Assembly (NCBI RefSeq): GCF_905147045.1
Contig: NC_065906.1
Coordinates: 10,912,001 to 10,976,000, forward strand
Reading direction: 5' to 3'
DNA length: 64,000 nt
Source: Nymphalis io
Taxonomy: Eukaryota > Arthropoda > Insecta > Lepidoptera > Nymphalidae
Shown: positions 55,092 to 64,000 of the stretch, piece after piece
How the letters are laid out: each line of letters opens with the position of its first letter
How positions within the stretch are numbered: position 1 is the stretch's first letter
Position numbers and translations under genes: made by a program
The notes under the pieces: model-generated
What the model was told of the DNA's origin: nothing
The model's database searches: none
The model's input: the letters and a program-made list of their open reading frames with translations, nothing else

Positions 55092-55407
55092 AAAGCCGAG
55101 ATGGCCTAGTGGTTAGAACGCGTGCATCTTAACCGATGATCGTGGGTTCAAACCCGGGCAAGCACCACTGAATTATCATGTGCTTAATTTGTGTTTATAA
55201 TTCATGTCGTGCTTGACGGTGAAGGAAAAAATCGTGAGGAAACCTGCATGTGTCTAATTTCATTGAAATTATGCCACATGTGTATTCTACCAACCCGCAT
55301 TGGAGCAGCGTGGTAGAATAAGCTCCAAACCTTCTCCTCAAAAAGGAGAGGAGGCCTTAGCCCAGCAGTGGGACATTAACAGGCTGTTACTACTACTACT
55401 ACTACTA
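55092..55407 (+). mobile_element. SINE-B copy, full length reference
   Basis: A box TGGCCTAGTGG (55102-55112), B box GGTTCAAACCC (55145-55155), the complete body, 3' end GGAGAGGAGGCCTTAGCCCA and CAGCAGTGGGACATTAACAG, and a (TAC)n tail. It is flanked by the imperfect duplication CAATGAYAAAA (55082-55092 and 55408-55418; the boundary A may belong to either). tRNA-derived, about 315 bp and little diverged. Confidence 0.95.
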
Positions 55408-55506
55408 CAATGATAAAATCTCAATTCAAGGGCAAAGTTACTCCAAATCAATCCAAATCAAATAATTCTTTAATAACGTAGTCCATACGGGTACTTTTGA
55501 TATATG

Positions 55507-55545
55507 AATACTGCAACACGACTATTTAAGTCGTGTTGCAGTATT
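55507..55545. repeat. Perfect palindrome, 17-bp arms
   Basis: AATACTGCAACACGACT (55507-55523) and its exact reverse complement (55529-55545) around the 5-base loop ATTTA. Confidence 0.9.
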
Positions 55546-55721
55546 GAAATAATTGTAAAGCTATCAATGATTCAGAAAATATAATGCCGTGAAGAACCGG
55601 TATAATGTATACCTTAGTATTTAAGCAATTTATAATAATAAATTACATAAATATATGAATGATGATAGCATAACCTAGTAATTGTTTTTTAAGTATTTTA
55701 AAAATGTATTTATGACAAAAA

Positions 55722-55985
55722 GCTCGTCTGGGTAGGTACCACCCACTCATCAGATATTCTACCGCAAAACAGCAATACTTGATATTGTTGTGTTCCGGTT
55801 TGAAGGGTGAGTGAGTCAGTGTAATTACAGGCACGAGGGACATAAAATCTTAGTTCCCAAGGTTTCCCAAGGTTCCCAAGGACATTTCTTACAATGCCAA
55901 TGTCTAAGGGCGTTTGGTGACCACTTACCATCAGGTGGCCCATATGCTCGTCCACCTTCCTAATCTATAAAAAAAAAAAAAAAAT
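55722..55985 (+). mobile_element. SINE-A copy, young, poly-A tail
   Basis: From AGCTCGTCTGGGTAGGTACC to TCCTAATCTATAAAA with a tail of about 15 A. GGTTTCCCAAGGTTCCCAAG shows a small tandem slip, and the GGCGCATTGGCGATG block is deleted. Low divergence suggests recent activity. Confidence 0.92.
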
Positions 55986-56914
55986 CTGCAAAGCCAATCG
56001 GCATCGGCATCTTAATACACTAAAGTTTTACAATTTAATACTACCCTCTAATATTCTTATAATATACTAAATATATCCAACTCACTGTCTGTTTATTATC
56101 ACATATATGAAATATGTATTTATTGAATGATCTAATAATAGTAACATTAATTAGGTAAATAGTTAAAATGTTAATACTGACGAAAATGTAAGTGTAATAA
56201 TAAAACAGTTAAATAATCATAGGAAATCATTTCGTCATTTCATATTTCCAATCCTTTTTTTCTGGAATGAATTAAACAGAAAGTTTGACCAGTATAACTC
56301 ATTTCGAACGTACAAAAAACCTGTAAATGATACCAATTAGTGTGTTCTAAGAACGTAGTTTTATTCATATGCACCAGCGATACAAAATGTTTCGAATAAA
56401 GTCAAAACAAGGAAAAGAAATGGAGAACAAAAACTGTCAAGCCATTTGTCAATGTCGTCCGAGCGTCAAATTAGCGGTGATGGTATCTCATTGATTGGGT
56501 CATCATTCATCATGATATAATGATACTTACTGGAGTGATTGTTTTCAAAATATATATATTTTAATGGCGATTGGAAATTTCCTGTCATCCCAATAAAATG
56601 TGATTGTTTTTACAAAAGAAAAAGAAGACGAAGTTGATAGCTGCTCAATTATTTATTTATAACAAAACGTTCCATCTATGCGGTTGTATTATATTGTACA
56701 ACAAAGTAATTTGTATATTTTTTATATAAATTGATTTACAATATTTTAATATTTTATTTCATTTAACTACACATCTGAATATATGTCTATAGCTTCATAT
56801 GCTATATTATCACAGTCTGAATTCCACGCGGATTTTTTTGGTATAAAAAGCGAAATTTCTGTTTTGGTTTTGTGTGCCTTTTAATAACTACACATATATA
56901 TATGCTATTATAAC

Positions 56915-56971
<57 letters not shown>

Positions 56972-56973
56972 TA

Positions 56974-57028
<55 letters not shown>

Positions 57029-57825
57029 AGATATACTAGTTTCGTAACTTACTTCATCGAAAGTTAATAGAATTAGTAGACTTTGGTGTCTAAGGACTTT
57101 GTGTAAAACCCCGAAACAAACAAACATAACTTTATAATTTCAGTACAATGTTAACTCAACAACATTTAATTTTTAATTTCAAAGTTACCACAAAGGAATA
57201 GTTTCGCGAAAGAACCTCCTGTGAAACTTCTTTGATGTTAAGTTACGCTAAAAATTCAAGAAAGCACTTCAAAATTACTTTTCAGGCTATTTATGAAACC
57301 AATGAGACGATAAATGGAAGAGGTGACATATTTTGTATTTTAAATTTTGCTGATTTTTCTGAAAAAAGGACAAACATGCTTTACGTGCAGATAAGCTATG
57401 TGTATTTTATGAGATGGTGTAGGTATATTAAGGTATAAAAGAGTATTCTCAAGGTCACCGAAGCTAATGAAGTAGACGATTCGAAGGTATTTCTAAAAAC
57501 CTACCTGAATAATGTTAACTTGATACTTTATAGATAAGTAGTAATAATACAATTAAAGATTTCTGAAGTAGCAATCTCTTCTAGACCAATATTGACAATA
57601 ATAATAAAATAAATAAAAAAAACCATTTATTTACCTTCAAAATGAAGTAAAATAATCATGACCAACAGAAAAACACTGCTCAAAGTGAAAGGCACAATAG
57701 GTCTCTTATCCAGCACAAATATATACAAAGAAACTTAAGAAAGGTTCCGCGGGTCCATGATTAATATGTACACGGTCCGTAATGCGCGCGTTTTGTTTTA
57801 TTGTACAAAGCAGTCTTGACGTGGG
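55986..57825. other. AT-rich spacer
   Basis: No gene recognised. Contains the (TA)n tract at 56918-57022. An open frame of about 70 codons (57232-57438) and a short run with SILKVTEANEVDDSKVFLKT (57441-57536) are protein-like but unassigned. Confidence 0.3.
56918..57022. repeat. (TA)n microsatellite with central CTAG
   Basis: About 105 bases of alternating TA, interrupted once by CTAG near the middle, making the whole tract nearly self-complementary. Confidence 0.95.
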
Positions 57826-57965
57826 CCATTAACCGCCCCGCCCATTCATTCCTTCCATTCGTTCAGTCATTCGTTCGGTCGTTCGGTCTACGATCACCTG
57901 GGGACCGTGTTTCGTATAATCTAGTAGACTTTTCCCTTTTATTTACCGCTCTAGGGTGAGTGAAT
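57826..57965 (+). promoter_or_regulatory. GC-box/initiator-type promoter candidate
   Basis: GC-box-like AACCGCCCCGCCC (57831-57843), then a run of TTCGTTC/GTTCGGTC words containing TTCAGTC (57862-57868), the arthropod initiator core TCAGT. About 90 bases downstream is CTAGGGTGAGTGA, a strong 5' splice-site consensus (GT at 57956-57957). This is the order expected for promoter, non-coding first exon and donor. No downstream exon was found. Confidence 0.3.
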
Positions 57966-58078
57966 TCGGCATCTGCTTGTTGTGTAATAATTGGTAACAA
58001 ATATCAACGTATATTAAGATTTATTTCAGTTCTTAAATCTCATTATAGGAACTATATTTATATATAGAGTATGCTTGC

Positions 58079-58405
58079 CTCGTTGGTCTAGTGGCTAAAT
58101 ATAAGGCCGCTGGCTCGGTGGTCCTGGGTTCAACTTCCAGGTCGGGCCAATAAAAAGTTATTGGGTTTTTCTGTCAGAAAATTTTCAATAGCAGTCCGGG
58201 GTCTCGAAGTTGGAAGTGTGTACACTCCCGTGCCTCGGAAAGCACGTAATGCCGTAGGTTCTGCGCCTCTCTCTTTTCGGATTGCCGTCCCATCGGATTA
58301 TGAGTGTTAGGGAATAGAGATTGCACCTGTATTTGCGCACACACGTGTGCACTATAATATGGCCAGTTGGCCGTAGCCGAATTCGGTTTGAAGGACCTAT
58401 TATTA
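58079..58405 (+). mobile_element. SINE-C copy, full length reference
   Basis: A box TGGTCTAGTGG (58084-58094), B box GGTTCAACTTC (58127-58137), then GGTCGGGCCAATAAAAAGTT, GTGCCTCGGAAAGCACGTAA, CCATCGGATTATGAGTGTTA, GGCCGTAGCCGAATTCGGTT and a (TTA)n tail. About 325 bp. Confidence 0.92.
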
Positions 58406-59204
58406 TTATAGTATATCATTTACGTACGATTATTAGCATTATGTAACAATGTAAATATCGGTTATATTCGATGTCTATTTAAAATATAAGTTTCTCGATT
58501 AGGTAGAATATTTTATATGTATATTCACCGATAGCACATCAAGACGCTAATCGTATATTCTGTGATACTTCGAGGTGGCGCAATATTGAGTCAAAAGCTA
58601 ATAGAATCTCAAAATCATAAAACTCTTAAATTAGCAAAGGCATCGGTACGACATATTATGGGCGATTAAATCTCTACCACGTCAATTGATTTCGATTATT
58701 ATTGATTGATGATTGGTCCTTTCCAAAGTTTGATAATTCAAGGATAGTAGTCATATACATTTTGCTAATATTGACAATACCCTTGATACCATTTAAATGA
58801 AAAAAAAAACAACTCCAATAATAACCTTAGTGAAATATCTGGTGATTACGAGATGTCCTTCTATTCTAAACTGAATTCAATCGTACTTGAAGATTGTGAG
58901 TACCTAAGTCACGTATTATTATCATTTGATTATTTGCTTTTAAACAAAACGTTGAGCACTCTCGCAAGAGTGTTCAAAATAATTCTCCCTTTTATCTTAC
59001 CTTTTAGATAGACGAGAAGATTTTACGAAGTTTTCAGATTTACTTTCATTAAAACCTCCGACTAAAAAAAGTAATCTAAAAACATACAATTAATTTGGAC
59101 GATTCTTAGATCTAAGATCATTTTGTGGAGAATATTTTTGTTTATCTATGTTATATATAATATATTTATATCTGTAAAAACAGACAAAACAATGGCGACA
59201 CTTG
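58406..59204. other. AT-rich spacer
   Basis: No gene recognised. GAGCACTCTCGCAAGAGTGTTC near 58952 is a small imperfect dyad. Confidence 0.4.
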
Positions 59205-59313
59205 ACAAGACAACGCATTGGCGATGTAAGGAACTTCTTTATATGGGCGGTGGTGACCACTTAAGAGCAGGTGGCCTATTTGCCCGTACCTATACCATAA
59301 AAAAAAATACTCA
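59205..59313 (+). mobile_element. SINE-A 3' half
   Basis: ACGCATTGGCGATGTAAGGA, ATGGGCGGTGGTGACCACTT, GAGCAGGTGGCCTATTTGCC and a poly-A tail; the 5' half is absent. Confidence 0.75.
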
Positions 59314-59407
59314 CGCAGACAATGAACTCTCGAATTTTTTCACTATCATTTCAACTCATCTAAATATTACTGTTTGCTTAGCACTTTATTTTACCACTTA
59401 ATGCTAA

Positions 59408-59734
59408 TTTGTCCCTGAAATCGTTTCGAGACCACGAAACGAAAGAAACTTATCCATGACTATAAATTTTCGACTTAGGTTCCATCCTAATGAGGTAATC
59501 CGCGTAATTCTACGCTTACGATCACGGCTGCTGGATAATGTCTGCTATCTGGTAGATTTATAAGATACCTGCCGTATTGAAGTAATAGAATGTGCAGAGA
59601 AAAATTTTAACGAGGTTTTTGAGGTTAAAGGCGATTTAAGACTATTGGAAAATGCTGGAATAGCTTTAGGCGCGTTTAATGTTGATATAAATGATATATC
59701 AAAAGTTAATTTTATATTTTTGTTAAAGACTTGA
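59408..59734 (+). pseudogene. Protein-like open stretch, unidentified, one stop
   Basis: One frame is open over 108 codons except for a single TAA (59561-59563). Before it the translation includes HPNEVIRVILRLRSRLLDNV; after it comes IEVIECAEKNFNEVFEVKGD followed by LRLLENAGIALGAFNVDIND. The amino-acid mix is unlike AT-rich noise on both sides of the stop. I recognise no family. A decayed exon or mobile-element piece is possible; chance is not excluded. Confidence 0.28.
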
Positions 59735-60057
59735 TTAAAAAACAACATAGTTTTTCAAATAAGACCAAAAGTGTTAAACATATATAAAACAAATGAAGTA
59801 CGAAGTTGCTCAAATCGAGAGTAAGGGTAACTCATTAAATACTATTTGGCTTAACTTCATATTTTCTTAAGAAACTTTGCATAAATTGACGCTAGTCTAA
59901 AATATTATTATAATAAATATCTTTATCAAACAAAACAGAAAGTTATACCAATTTGTTAATGGTAATATGGCAAGAAAAGCCGATTTTAGTGGAGCTAATC
60001 ATTTGCCAGATGGCGTTGGTGGTGCGTTAAACTGTATTTTATAATAATTCCAATCCG

Positions 60058-60106
60058 CTAATTGGACATTCGGACCGACCCAGCTAATTAGCTAATTGCC
60101 TAATGT
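60058..60106. promoter_or_regulatory. Homeodomain-type TAAT site cluster
   Basis: Within 49 bases are CTAATTGG, the perfect dyad AGCTAATTAGCT (60082-60093), CTAATTGCC and CTAATG, giving five TAAT/ATTA cores. The surroundings (60000-60120) are less AT-rich and non-repetitive. It could be an enhancer-type element; no expression evidence is available. Confidence 0.3.
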
Positions 60107-60244
60107 TACTTTGGCAGTCGAAAAAGACTTTGTTGTATGGTTTAAGATAGAAGATTTTTAGAAGCAAAGAAAACTGAAGTATTTAGGAAAATGTCTAGTG
60201 AAGGGATTTGAAGAATCCAAAATATTTTGAAAGGTCTATTTGAT

Positions 60245-60466
60245 ATGAAATATTTTTATTTGTTGCTGTTGTGTTTCTTGCTGTGTTATGTGGTCTTAGA
60301 TGTAATAGATATTAAAAATATTTCTAGAATCTACTTATACTTAAATAATATGGATCGGAATTTGTTATGTATATTTAAAGTAGTTAGTAATACCGAGGCC
60401 AATACTTTATTTAATTTTTGTTTTAGGTCCTTCTGTTCGATCCTTTTGTTTCGAGTTCGGCCATAA
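60245..60466 (+). CDS. Candidate small secreted-type ORF or a 3' exon, unproven
   Basis: A 73-codon frame from the ATG at 60245 begins MKYFYLLLLCFLLCYVVLDV, a good signal-peptide shape, but the rest is AT-biased. An alternative reading starts at the strong 3' splice site TTAATTTTTGTTTTAG (AG at 60425-60426). After it another frame reads PSVRSFCFEFGHNTQDIIII and stops near 60500. Only one of these, or neither, can be right. Confidence 0.2.
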   Translation: MKYFYLLLLCFLLCYVVLDVIDIKNISRIYLYLNNMDRNLLCIFKVVSNTEANTLFNFCFRSFCSILLFRVRP

Positions 60467-60504
60467 CACGCAGGACATTATAATTATAGTGAATAAGTGA
60501 ACAG

Positions 60505-61187
60505 TGACTGAAAAAACTTTTATTTTTATTGATCCGAACCGGATTTACAAGCTAGGACTTAGCAATTAAAAACGTCTTAATCATGTGCATAAATTATAAA
60601 ACTATATTTAACGTAACATTCACCAAGCTACAGTTTTGATATAAAAAGTCTACTTCTAAGGTTGCAATAAAATCTTCCTCGCCTTTGAATTAAATTGTTC
60701 GTTTTCCTCTGTTAGGCCCTAATTATTTTATTGCGTATTGATAACCACAGCCATGAAGGGATTCCTGTTAATGAATGCTAATTTTCGACAGATGTTGTTT
60801 TACCCTAATCGCGCCTTAAGCATTCCTACAGAGTTTATGGCTTGAAAAATTATTTTTTGATAAAGAAAATCGAGTTTTAAGATCTTATTAATTGTATTTT
60901 AAATATACACCTATATTAATATGGTTGAACGCGCTAATCTCATGGAAATATCTGACTAATTTCTTTTAATTATATTTTTATTTCACCATAGCACGTACCA
61001 ATGAATAATATAATTATATATATATATATATATATATATAATTATTAATATAATCAATCAAGGAAGCATTTTTATATGTAAACCTGTAAGTTTACATAAA
61101 ATATACGACAATCAAACGTTTTTGAATGTAGATTATTCACAAAAAAAACGACAAAAAACAGTTAATCTTTTCAAACAGTTAGTTGTG
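60505..61187. other. AT-rich spacer
   Basis: No gene recognised; includes a (TA)n tract at about 61013-61041. Confidence 0.4.
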
Positions 61188-61334
61188 TATGTCCTACGGC
61201 TGGGCTAGGGCTAAGGCCTTCTCTCCTTTTTGGGAAGATGGCTTTAGAGGCTATTCCACCACGCTGCTCCAATTGGTGGGATACACATGTGTAAAAATTT
61301 CAGTGAAATTAGAAGGAAATGCCTTCACCACCAA
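61188..61334 (-). mobile_element. SINE-B fragment next to an RTE-1 3' tail
   Basis: GTCCTACGGCTGGGCTAGGG, CTATTCCACCACGCTGCTCC, TTTCAGTGAAATTAGAAGGA and ATGCCTTCACCACC follow SINE-B in reverse with a deletion around CACATGCAGG. The RTE-1 tail begins at the following CAATCAATC, so this RTE copy also inserted into a SINE-B. Confidence 0.85.
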
Positions 61335-64000
61335 TCAATCAATCAATCAATCAACAGCCAATCGTTGTCCACTGCTGAACATAGGCCTCTCCCAAGGTGC
61401 GCTAAAGCTCTTTGTCCTCCGCTTTCCGCATCCAGTTGGTGCCTGCCACCTTCTTAAGGTCGTCGGTCCACCTGGCTGGAGGGCGCTCTACGCTGCGCTT
61501 GCCGATTCGCGGTCTCCACTCTAGGACTCGTCTGCTCCAACGGCCATCGGTCCTACGACATACGTGACCAGCCCACTGCCACTTCAGCCTGCTAATTTTG
61601 GAAGCTATGTCGGTGACTCCGGTTCTTTTCCGGATAATCTCATTTCTGATCTTATCCTTCAAAGATACTCCGAGCATAGCTCGCTCCATAGCACGCTGAG
61701 CGACTTTGAATTTGTGGTCTAGTCCCGCAGTTAATGTCCACGTTTCGGCACCGTATGTCATGGCAGGTAAGACGCATTGGTTGAAGACTTTCGTCTTCAA
61801 ACATTGCGGTATAGACGACTTGAGGACTTGACGAAGGTTGCCAAATGCTGCCCATCCCAAGCGAATTCTTCGATCGGCTTCCTTCTCGAAGTTGTTCCTA
61901 TCGACTTGTATTATCTGTCTATCTAGGTAGGTATATTCACTAACAACTTCGAGAGGTTTCCCCTCGACGTATATCGGTCCCGGCACGACATGCCTATTGA
62001 ACATGACCTTGGTCTTGTCCAAGTTCATACCGAGACCAACACACCGGGAAGACTCGCCTAGGCTACGCAGCATTTCGGTGAGATGTTCCAGCGACTCTGC
62101 TATGATGACGATATCGTCGGCAAATCGAAGGTGTGAGATGTACTCGCCGTTTACATTGACTCCATACCTAGTCCAATCCAGCGTTTTGAAAACGTCTTCC
62201 AACGCGTTGGTGAACAGTTTCGGGGATATTACATCCCCCTGTCTCACCCGTCTGCGCAGTTGGATCGCCTTCGTCTTACAGTCCTGGATGTGGACAGTCA
62301 TTGTAGCGGCGTTGTACAGACATCTCAGTACCTCGATATATCTCCAATCGATATGATATCTCTGCAATGAGTCGAGCACTGCCCAGGTTTCGATGGAGTC
62401 GAAGGCTTTCTCGTAGTCCACAAATGCCATACACAGTGGCTGATTGTACTCTTCGGTCTTCTGCACAATCTGCCGAACAGTATGGATGTGGTCCACGGTG
62501 CTGTAGCCTGATCAAAAGCCGGCTTGCTCTGGGGGCTGGAACTCGTCAAGTCGTCTGGCAAGACGGTTCGTAACGACTCTTGAGAACAGCTTATACACGT
62601 GACTCAGGAGGGAGATTGGTCTGTAGTTTTTCAAGAGGGTTTTATCACCTTTCTTGAAAAACAGTACCACCTCACTCCCGCTCCACGTTTCCGGGGTCTT
62701 GCCATGTTGGATGACGGAATTAAAGAGGCTTGCTAGCTCTTTCAGGACTGAAGTCCCGCCTGCCTTAAGCAACTCTGTTGTGATTCCGTCATCTCCCGGA
62801 GCTTTGTTGTTTTTAAACTGTTCTAGAGCCGCCCTAATCTCGCCTTGGTCAACGACCGGGAGCTCCTCGGAGTAATGGCGCGTAAAACCTCGCTACTTCT
62901 CCGACAATCTCAGGCCTAGAGGTAACGACCCCACTATTTTCAGTTTTAAGTTTTGTCAGACGCGGCCTCCCAAACTTGCGAGCGAACACTTTCGATCCCC
63001 GATTTTGCTCAATCGCAGCCTTGATGACACGGGTATTGGATCGTCGGAGATCGCGTCGCGTCAGCGTTTTTATTGTTCGGTTTAAGGCCTTATCTGACAA
63101 AAACGATGGTAGTTCTCGTCGTTTTCTCATGAGCTCGAGTGTCTCAGCAGAGAGTTTTGGTGCGTTGTCTCTTCTCTGTGGCGGAAAACACTTGCGGGAT
63201 GTGTTTTGCAGTATTTTGACCAGCGTGTCGGTTCTCTCATCAATGCTGCTTATGGTTTCCAACGCGGTGAATTGATTTTGAAGTTCATTTGGAACTTTTC
63301 GGAGCCTTGAGCAGCTTGGAGCATGGTAGGTCGGAGAGTAGACCTCATCATTCTCGATCTTTCGGCTTTTAAGTTGATATTTAGAGTGCCTCGAACCAAG
63401 CGGTGATCACTTCCGGTATTAAACCTGTTGATCACTGAAACATCTCTAAATATGTGCCTTTTATTCGAAATGATAAAGTCTATCTCGTTCCTTGTCACGT
63501 TATCGGGGCTTCGCCAGGTCCACCTCCTCTGAGGCTTCTTTTGAAAGAAAGAATTCATCAAAAAAAGCCCCATGCGCTTCGAGAAAGCTTACCAGCATTT
63601 GCCCCCTGTGATTTCTGCAGCCCAAGCCGTAAGGTCCGACTTTCGATTCACCGCTATCTTGTTTTAAACTTTAGCATTAAAGTCTCCCATAACAACATTG
63701 TAGTGGGCCTTCGAGGTGTCGTTGAGGGCCTTTGCGATGTCCTCGTACATCGCTTCGACCACATCATCAGAGTATGTCGAAGTTGGCGCATATACCTGTA
63801 CGACCTTCAGGGAGTACCTGTCGGAAAGTTTTAGGACAAGGTACGCTACCCGGTTCGACACACTACTGATTTCCACAATGTTGCTAATGAGATCCTTTTT
63901 GACTAGAAAACCGACACCACCCTGGGAGAGGTTATCACCTTCGCGGAAGTAGAGTAAGTTACCGGACTCTAGAGTTATCGTGTCCTCCCCCTGTCTTCGG
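61335..64000 (-). pseudogene. RTE-1 second copy, decayed, cut by the window edge
   Basis: The same element as 12806-15965, very similar by eye, 3' end complete with a longer (TTGA)n tail, 5' end beyond the window. The frame is destroyed: a TGG-to-TAG stop near 61407, an in-frame 3-base insertion near 61917 (YLGQ becomes YLDRQ), CGA-to-TGA in QAGF(R)SG near 62512, a 71-base net deletion at 62882, a 1-base deletion near 63286 and a stop near 63667 in the GDFNAKV segment. FADD and FVDYEKAFD remain readable. Damage of this kind without mass substitution indicates an older but still recent insertion that is no longer functional. Confidence 0.93.

Noticed and set aside
55092..55165. Possible tRNA gene (clear A and B boxes)
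   Set aside because: The tRNA-like head continues into the SINE-B body, and the acceptor stem does not close; the same holds for SINE-C and SINE-D heads.
56888..57127. 79-codon frame of alternating Tyr-Ile
   Set aside because: It is the translation of the (TA)n microsatellite and has no coding meaning.
59123..59401. 92-codon plus-strand frame
   Set aside because: Its middle is the SINE-A 3' half; the flanking parts have random AT-rich composition.

Overview
The window looks like gene-poor nuclear DNA of a butterfly or moth, probably a nymphalid. It is strongly AT-rich and has no bacterial-style gene packing. It carries several interspersed repeat families of lepidopteran type and short-3'-UTR RTE retrotransposons. 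No complete host protein-coding gene, rRNA or free-standing tRNA gene could be identified. The species assignment is inference from repeat types.

The only long reading frame is an intact 1020-residue endonuclease/reverse transcriptase at 12817-15879 (minus). It sits in a complete RTE-type non-LTR retrotransposon (12806-15965) with a 10-bp target-site duplication, inserted into an older tRNA-derived SINE whose halves lie at 12665-12805 and 15966-16076. A second, decayed copy runs off the right edge (61335-64000). A third (35033-35444) is a short copy with an inverted 5' part and its own target-site duplication. A related subfamily with a (GAT)n tail left an internally deleted copy (33510-34600) and a 3' fragment (31181-31432). 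Older RTE scraps lie at 44980-45118 and 48645-48705.

The rest is a mosaic of SINE copies, given working names here. SINE-A is about 285 bp and ends in poly-A. SINE-B is tRNA-derived, about 310 bp, with clear A and B boxes and a 3' end resembling the RTE 3' end. SINE-C is tRNA-derived with a (TTA)n tail. SINE-D has a tRNA-Glu-like head. Nesting (A within B, RTE within B) gives a relative chronology. A degraded Helitron-helicase-like fragment lies at 3767-3958.

Between repeats lies AT-rich single-copy-looking DNA. Points of interest there are two short GC-rich promoter/first-exon candidates (41230-41345 and 57826-57965), a homeodomain-type TAAT cluster (60058-60106), several short protein-like open stretches of unknown identity, and about ten nearly perfect short-loop palindromes that look like template-switch products. 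I saw no convincing new multi-gene system; the best biology is retrotransposon and SINE dynamics.
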